This document shows positions 60,671 to 64,000 of a stretch of 64,000 bases of DNA, piece by piece. Position numbers and translations under genes: made by a program. The number at the start of each line of letters is the position of its first letter. Within the stretch, counting starts at the first letter, position 1. The stretch spans positions 1 through 64,000 of the forward strand of contig CALANV010000016.1 of assembly GCA_937926175.1 (NCBI GenBank). Reading direction: 5' to 3'. The stretch is from an uncultured Rhodospirillales bacterium (GTDB lineage: Bacteria > Pseudomonadota > Alphaproteobacteria > CACIAM-22H2). A model generated the notes under the pieces. That model saw nothing but the letters and a program-made list of their open reading frames with translations, had not been told where the DNA came from and did no database searches.

Positions 60671-61929
60671 GACGCGACCTCGCTGAACGGCAGGAAGTCG
60701 ACCATGCCCCCGGCGGGCACGGTCGTCAATTCCTCGGGCAGCTCGACCAGGCCGTCGGCCTCGACCAGCGACGTCAGGATTCCGGCGCCGTCGCGGGGAA
60801 ACTTGATCGCGACGGGTACGCCGTCCCCGCCGGGCGCAAGCCGCGCGCGGATCCATTCGCGACGCCCGCGCTTCTTTTTGATCTCGAAGGCGCTCCGTAC
60901 CCGGAACAGGTGCGGTTCGCGTTCGGCCGCGTCGGCGCCGGCAAGGCCGAGCAGCAGCGGCCGGGCGAAGCGCAGGAACGTCACCATCATCGCGACCGGA
61001 TTGCCGGGCAGGCCGACGAACGGCACGCCCTTGACCTGACCCAGCGCCACCGGGCGGCCCGGGCGGATGGCGAGCCGCCAGAAATGGATCGAGCCCAGCG
61101 CCTCCACCGCGGCGCGGACGTGGTCTTCCTCGCCGGTCGACATGCCGCCCGAGGTGATGATCGCGTCGACTTCACCGCTTGCACGCGCCAGCGCGTCGCG
61201 CACGACGTCGAGGCGGTCGCGCAGGATGCCCATGTCGCGCACGTGACAGCCGAGCTGCTCCAGGACGGCGCGCAGCACGTAGCGATTGGCGTCGTAGACG
61301 GCGCCGGGCGGCGTCGGCTCGCCGGGTTCGCGCAGCTCGTCGCCCGTCGAGAAGATCGCAACCGTCAGCGGACGATAGACCTCAAGCCGTGTCGCGCCGA
61401 TCGAGGCGGCGAGGCCGATGTCCTGCGGCCGCAGCCGGTGGCCGCGCCGCAGCACGGTGCTGCCGGCCCTGACGTCCTCGCCGGCCTTGCGCCGGTTGGC
61501 GCCGCGCTTGATGCCCGGGGGCAGCACGACCTCGCCGCCGTCGACGCGCACGTCCTCCTGCATGAAGACGGTATCCGGGCCCGCCGGCATCGGCGCGCCG
61601 GTGAACACGCGGACGGCGGTGCCGCGCGCGATCGGTCCGTCGAGCGGATGGCCTGCCGCGGCCCGTCCGGCGATGCGCAGGCGCGTTTCGCCGTTCGGGA
61701 CGAGGTCGTCGTAGAAGACCGCGTAGCCGTCCACGGCGGCGTTGTCGTGCGGCGGCACGTCGCGCGTCGAGACGAGGTCCGCGGCCAGAATGCGCCCGCG
61801 CGCGGCGCCGAGCGGCACGGTTTCCGTGCCGGCGACGACGGTGATGCGCGAGGCGAGAATCTTCAGCGCCTCGTCGGCGCGCATGAGAGCGCCGCCGAAG
61901 GCGAAGCAGTCGTCGGAGAGCTGCGCCAT
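60667..61929 (-). CDS. moeA: Molybdopterin molybdotransferase
   Basis: 420 residues. RDVPPHDNAAVDGYAV, GAPMPAGPDTVFMQEDV, SIGATRLEVYRPLTVAIFSTGDEL and ITSGGMSTGEEDHVRAAVE, then GLPGNPVAMMVTFLRF, are standard MoeA stretches. It inserts molybdate into adenylylated molybdopterin. The ATG at 61929 lies 4 bases after the mobB stop. The C-terminal domain IV is complete. Confidence 0.96.
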   Translation of the reverse strand: MAQLSDDCFAFGGALMRADEALKILASRITVVAGTETVPLGAARGRILAADLVSTRDVPPHDNAAVDGYAVFYDDLVPNGETRLRIAGRAAAGHPLDGPIARGTAVRVFTGAPMPAGPDTVFMQEDVRVDGGEVVLPPGIKRGANRRKAGEDVRAGSTVLRRGHRLRPQDIGLAASIGATRLEVYRPLTVAIFSTGDELREPGEPTPPGAVYDANRYVLRAVLEQLGCHVRDMGILRDRLDVVRDALARASGEVDAIITSGGMSTGEEDHVRAAVEALGSIHFWRLAIRPGRPVALGQVKGVPFVGLPGNPVAMMVTFLRFARPLLLGLAGADAAEREPHLFRVRSAFEIKKKRGRREWIRARLAPGGDGVPVAIKFPRDGAGILTSLVEADGLVELPEELTTVPAGGMVDFLPFSEVAS

Positions 61930-61933
61930 GGTC

Positions 61934-62458
61934 CTAACGGCCCGCCGCGGCCTGCGCCGGCTGCAGGCCGCAATGCGAGATGATGAAGTCGGCGATCTGT
62001 TCGACGTCGTTGAGGTCGAGGCGCGGCCGGCCATGCGTCTCATCGAGCGCGGCGTCGGCCGCCACCGCAATGATGTAGGGGTCGCTCGCGCACAGCAGCG
62101 ACTTGCCGGCGGCCGCGCGATGAACCTCGATCTTGTCGTGCGGGTGGCCCTTGAATCCTTCGACGAGAAGCAGGTCCACCGGCGTCATGCGCGCGACGAG
62201 TTCGTCAAGGCCCGGCTCAGGCGCGCCGCGAAGCTCGTGCATCAGCGCCCAGCGCCGCGCCGACGTGACGAGGACCTCGGTCGCGCCAGCCGCACGGTGC
62301 TCGTACGAGTCCTTGCCCGGTTGATCGACGTCGAAGCCGTGATGCGCATGCTTGATGGTCGACACCGTCAGGCCCCGCGCGGTCAGAACGGGAATGAGCC
62401 GGACGAGCAGCGTCGTCTTGCCGCTTCCGCTCCAGCCCACGACACCGATGATCTTCAT
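61934..62458 (-). CDS. mobB: Molybdopterin-guanine dinucleotide biosynthesis protein B
   Basis: 174 residues. The P-loop GVVGWSGSGKTTLLVRLIPVL and TIKHAHHGFDVDQPGKDSYEHRAAGATEVLVTS fit MobB, a GTP-binding helper of MobA. No mobA gene is in the window. Starts 30 bases after pgsA and runs into moeA. Confidence 0.94.
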   Translation of the reverse strand: MKIIGVVGWSGSGKTTLLVRLIPVLTARGLTVSTIKHAHHGFDVDQPGKDSYEHRAAGATEVLVTSARRWALMHELRGAPEPGLDELVARMTPVDLLLVEGFKGHPHDKIEVHRAAAGKSLLCASDPYIIAVAADAALDETHGRPRLDLNDVEQIADFIISHCGLQPAQAAAGR

Positions 62459-62488
62459 TGCTGCCGTCTCGGCCTGCGCCGGCGCGCC

Positions 62489-63121
62489 TTACAGAATGTG
62501 CCGTACCGGCTTCTTCGCCTGTCCGACGCCGATCTCGTGCCGCTTCGCATCGGCTGCGTCCTCGTCACCGACATGTTTCAGGCCCTCGGCGAGATAGTCA
62601 TAGCCGGTGATCAGCGTCAGCAGTGCCGCGACCCACAATCCGACCTCGCCGATAAGCGTGACGGGGAGAAACGCGGTCGGTGGGGCATCGCCGACGATGA
62701 GAAAGCCGAGCGCCGTCATCTGGATACCCGTCTTCCATTTCGCAAGACGCGTGACCGGCAGGTTGTGCCGGTTCAACTCGGCCAGGAACTCGCGCAGCCC
62801 GGACACCAGCACCTCGCGGCAGAGAATGACGAGGGAGGCGAGCACGCTCCAGCCGGTGATCCGGTCGGTGGCGACGAGCATGAGGATCGTCGATGCGACC
62901 AGCAGCTTGTCCGCGATCGGGTCCAGAATGCGCCCGAGCTTCGACTGCTGTTGCCAGGCCCGCGCGAGATAGCCGTCGAAATAATCGGTGACCGCCGCCG
63001 CCGTGTAAATCGCGCAGGCGACATAGCGCGTATAGTCGCCGCCCACGTAGAACAGCGCAACAACCACCGGAATGGCGATGATCCGCGATAGCGTCAGCGT
63101 CATCGGGAGGGTGGAAAGCAT
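62489..63121 (-). CDS. pgsA: CDP-diacylglycerol-glycerol-3-phosphate 3-phosphatidyltransferase
   Basis: 210 residues with four to five spans. The CDP-alcohol phosphotransferase motif D-G-x2-A-R-x(8)-G-x3-D-x3-D is seen as DYFDGYLARAWQQQSKLGRILDPIADKLL. It makes phosphatidylglycerophosphate, the precursor of the lipid that Lgt uses. Lies 45 bases behind uvrC, as in many alphaproteobacteria. Confidence 0.95.
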   Translation of the reverse strand: MLSTLPMTLTLSRIIAIPVVVALFYVGGDYTRYVACAIYTAAAVTDYFDGYLARAWQQQSKLGRILDPIADKLLVASTILMLVATDRITGWSVLASLVILCREVLVSGLREFLAELNRHNLPVTRLAKWKTGIQMTALGFLIVGDAPPTAFLPVTLIGEVGLWVAALLTLITGYDYLAEGLKHVGDEDAADAKRHEIGVGQAKKPVRHIL

Positions 63122-63166
63122 CAGTGTGTCCTTCCGGTGCGCAGCAGTGGGCCGACCGGGCGCATC

Positions 63167-64000
63167 TTAGCTTCCACCATGAAAATGGTCATAGATTTTT
63201 CGGGCGACGGCCCGGCTGATGCCGGGGACGTTCTCGAGATCGGCAAGTCCCGCCCGCGACACCGCCTTGGCAGAACCGAAATGCAGCAGCAGCGCCTTCT
63301 TGCGCGCAGGACCGATGCCGGCGATCTCGTCGAGCGGCGAACGTACCAGCGTCCGCGCGCGGCGTGCGCGATGACTGCCGATGGCGAAGCGGTGCGCCTC
63401 GTCGCGCAGCCGCTGCAGAAAATAGAGCACGGGGTCGCGCGGCTCGAGCTGGAACGGCGCGCGGCCGGCCATGAAGAAGCGTTCGCGGCCGGCGTCGCGA
63501 TCCGGCCCCTTGGCGATCGCGACGACGGGAATGTCCGAGATGCCGAGGTCGACCATCACCTGCTGCGCGGCGTTGAGCTGTCCCTGGCCGCCGTCGATCA
63601 GGATCAGATCGGGCCACGTGCCGCTGGTGCGCCCCGGATCCTCCTTGAGCGCGCGGCCGAAGCGGCGCGTAAGCACCTCGCGTATCATGCCGTAGTCGTC
63701 GCCCGGCGTGATTCCCGCCGGGTTGTCCGGACCGGCGGCGGTGCGGATGTTGAATTTGCGGTAGGCGTTCTTGATGAAGCCCTCGGGCCCGGCGACGATC
63801 ATCGCGCCGATCGCCTCCTGTCCCGCGATATGGCTGTTGTCGTAGACCTCGATGCGGTTCGGCGGCGCCTCGAGACCGAAGGCGGCGGCCACCCCTTCCA
63901 GCAGCTTGCTCTGTGAGGCGCTCTCGGACAGGCGGCGGGCCAGTGCCTCGCGGGCATTGGCGAGGGCGTGTTCGACCGGCTTGCGCTTGTCGCCGCGCTC
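63167..64000 (-). CDS. uvrC: Excinuclease ABC subunit C, C-terminal part (cut by window edge)
   Basis: The last 277 residues. RIEVYDNSHIAGQEAIGAMIV and PDLILIDGGQGQLNAA belong to the RNase H-like endonuclease domain that makes the 5' cut, and SPLDEIAGIGPARKKALLLHFGS with LENVPGISRAVARKIYDHFH is the terminal double helix-hairpin-helix. The frame stays open to base 64000; the N-terminal GIY-YIG part lies beyond. First gene of the uvrC-pgsA-mobB-moeA-moaD-moaE run. Confidence 0.96.
   Translation of the reverse strand, partial: ERGDKRKPVEHALANAREALARRLSESASQSKLLEGVAAAFGLEAPPNRIEVYDNSHIAGQEAIGAMIVAGPEGFIKNAYRKFNIRTAAGPDNPAGITPGDDYGMIREVLTRRFGRALKEDPGRTSGTWPDLILIDGGQGQLNAAQQVMVDLGISDIPVVAIAKGPDRDAGRERFFMAGRAPFQLEPRDPVLYFLQRLRDEAHRFAIGSHRARRARTLVRSPLDEIAGIGPARKKALLLHFGSAKAVSRAGLADLENVPGISRAVARKIYDHFHGGS

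Overview
The window looks like the chromosome of a GC-rich alphaproteobacterium, probably of the Rhodospirillales kind. The evidence is the set of lineage-typical genes (DUF1285, DUF6111, UbiK, the NDUFAF7-type methyltransferase, phasin, the petABC bc1 operon, and a MarR regulator divergent from ilvE), strongly G/C-biased third codon positions, and many 4-bp ATGA/GTGA stop-start overlaps. No genus can be named from the sequence alone. I see no CRISPR array, transposase, integrase, rRNA or replication origin.

Layout. 1-2.4 kb: the end of a GDP-L-fucose synthase gene, tRNA-Gln(TTG), a gene-free stretch that holds a candidate structured RNA, and an M50/CBS protease. 2.4-9.2 kb (minus): a four-gene MoxR ATPase / DUF58 / BatA-DUF4159 / large membrane protein operon. 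9.2-13.4 kb: DUF1285, CoA-type NUDIX hydrolase, DUF6111 and CCA-adding enzyme, convergent with hemF-trmL. 13.7-16.4 kb: petABC with a clear terminator. 16.6-18.7 kb: a chemoreceptor. 18.9-23.7 kb: an FCD-type GntR regulator divergent from an FAH-family hydrolase and a TctCBA tricarboxylate transporter, with two matching operator-like dyads between them. 23.7-27.1 kb: a 1.4-kb gene-poor stretch, then an autotransporter-like gene with HAF repeats that is broken in two places.

27.3-37.1 kb is the most unusual part. It holds four different Rnk/GreA-C-terminal-domain proteins, a class III adenylate cyclase, a mechanosensitive channel with a C-terminal cNMP-type domain, spermidine synthase, a D-amino-acid dehydrogenase, a zinc-ribbon miniprotein and two paralogous proteins of about 73 aa. 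Most are on the minus strand in one array. I infer a stress or metabolic-adaptation island built around RNA-polymerase-binding Rnk-type factors and cAMP.

37.1-44.8 kb: MFS transporter, MTA phosphorylase (which removes the by-product of spermidine synthase), a bifunctional aldolase/SDR protein, a VOC protein, DUF2892, dienelactone hydrolase and a frameshifted remnant of a PHA-synthase-like hydrolase. 44.8-52.0 kb (minus): ychF-pth-rplY-prs, a lipoprotein, and lgt-NDUFAF7-pgeF. 52.2-56.3 kb (plus): ubiK, ybjN, proC, ybaK, a TetR regulator, a phasin with a readable promoter and TGC/GCA dyads, and csaA. 56.3-64 kb: an EnvZ/OmpR-type pair, marR and ilvE, then uvrC-pgsA-mobB-moeA-moaD-moaE for DNA repair, phospholipid and molybdenum cofactor synthesis; the moaD product does not end in its Gly-Gly.
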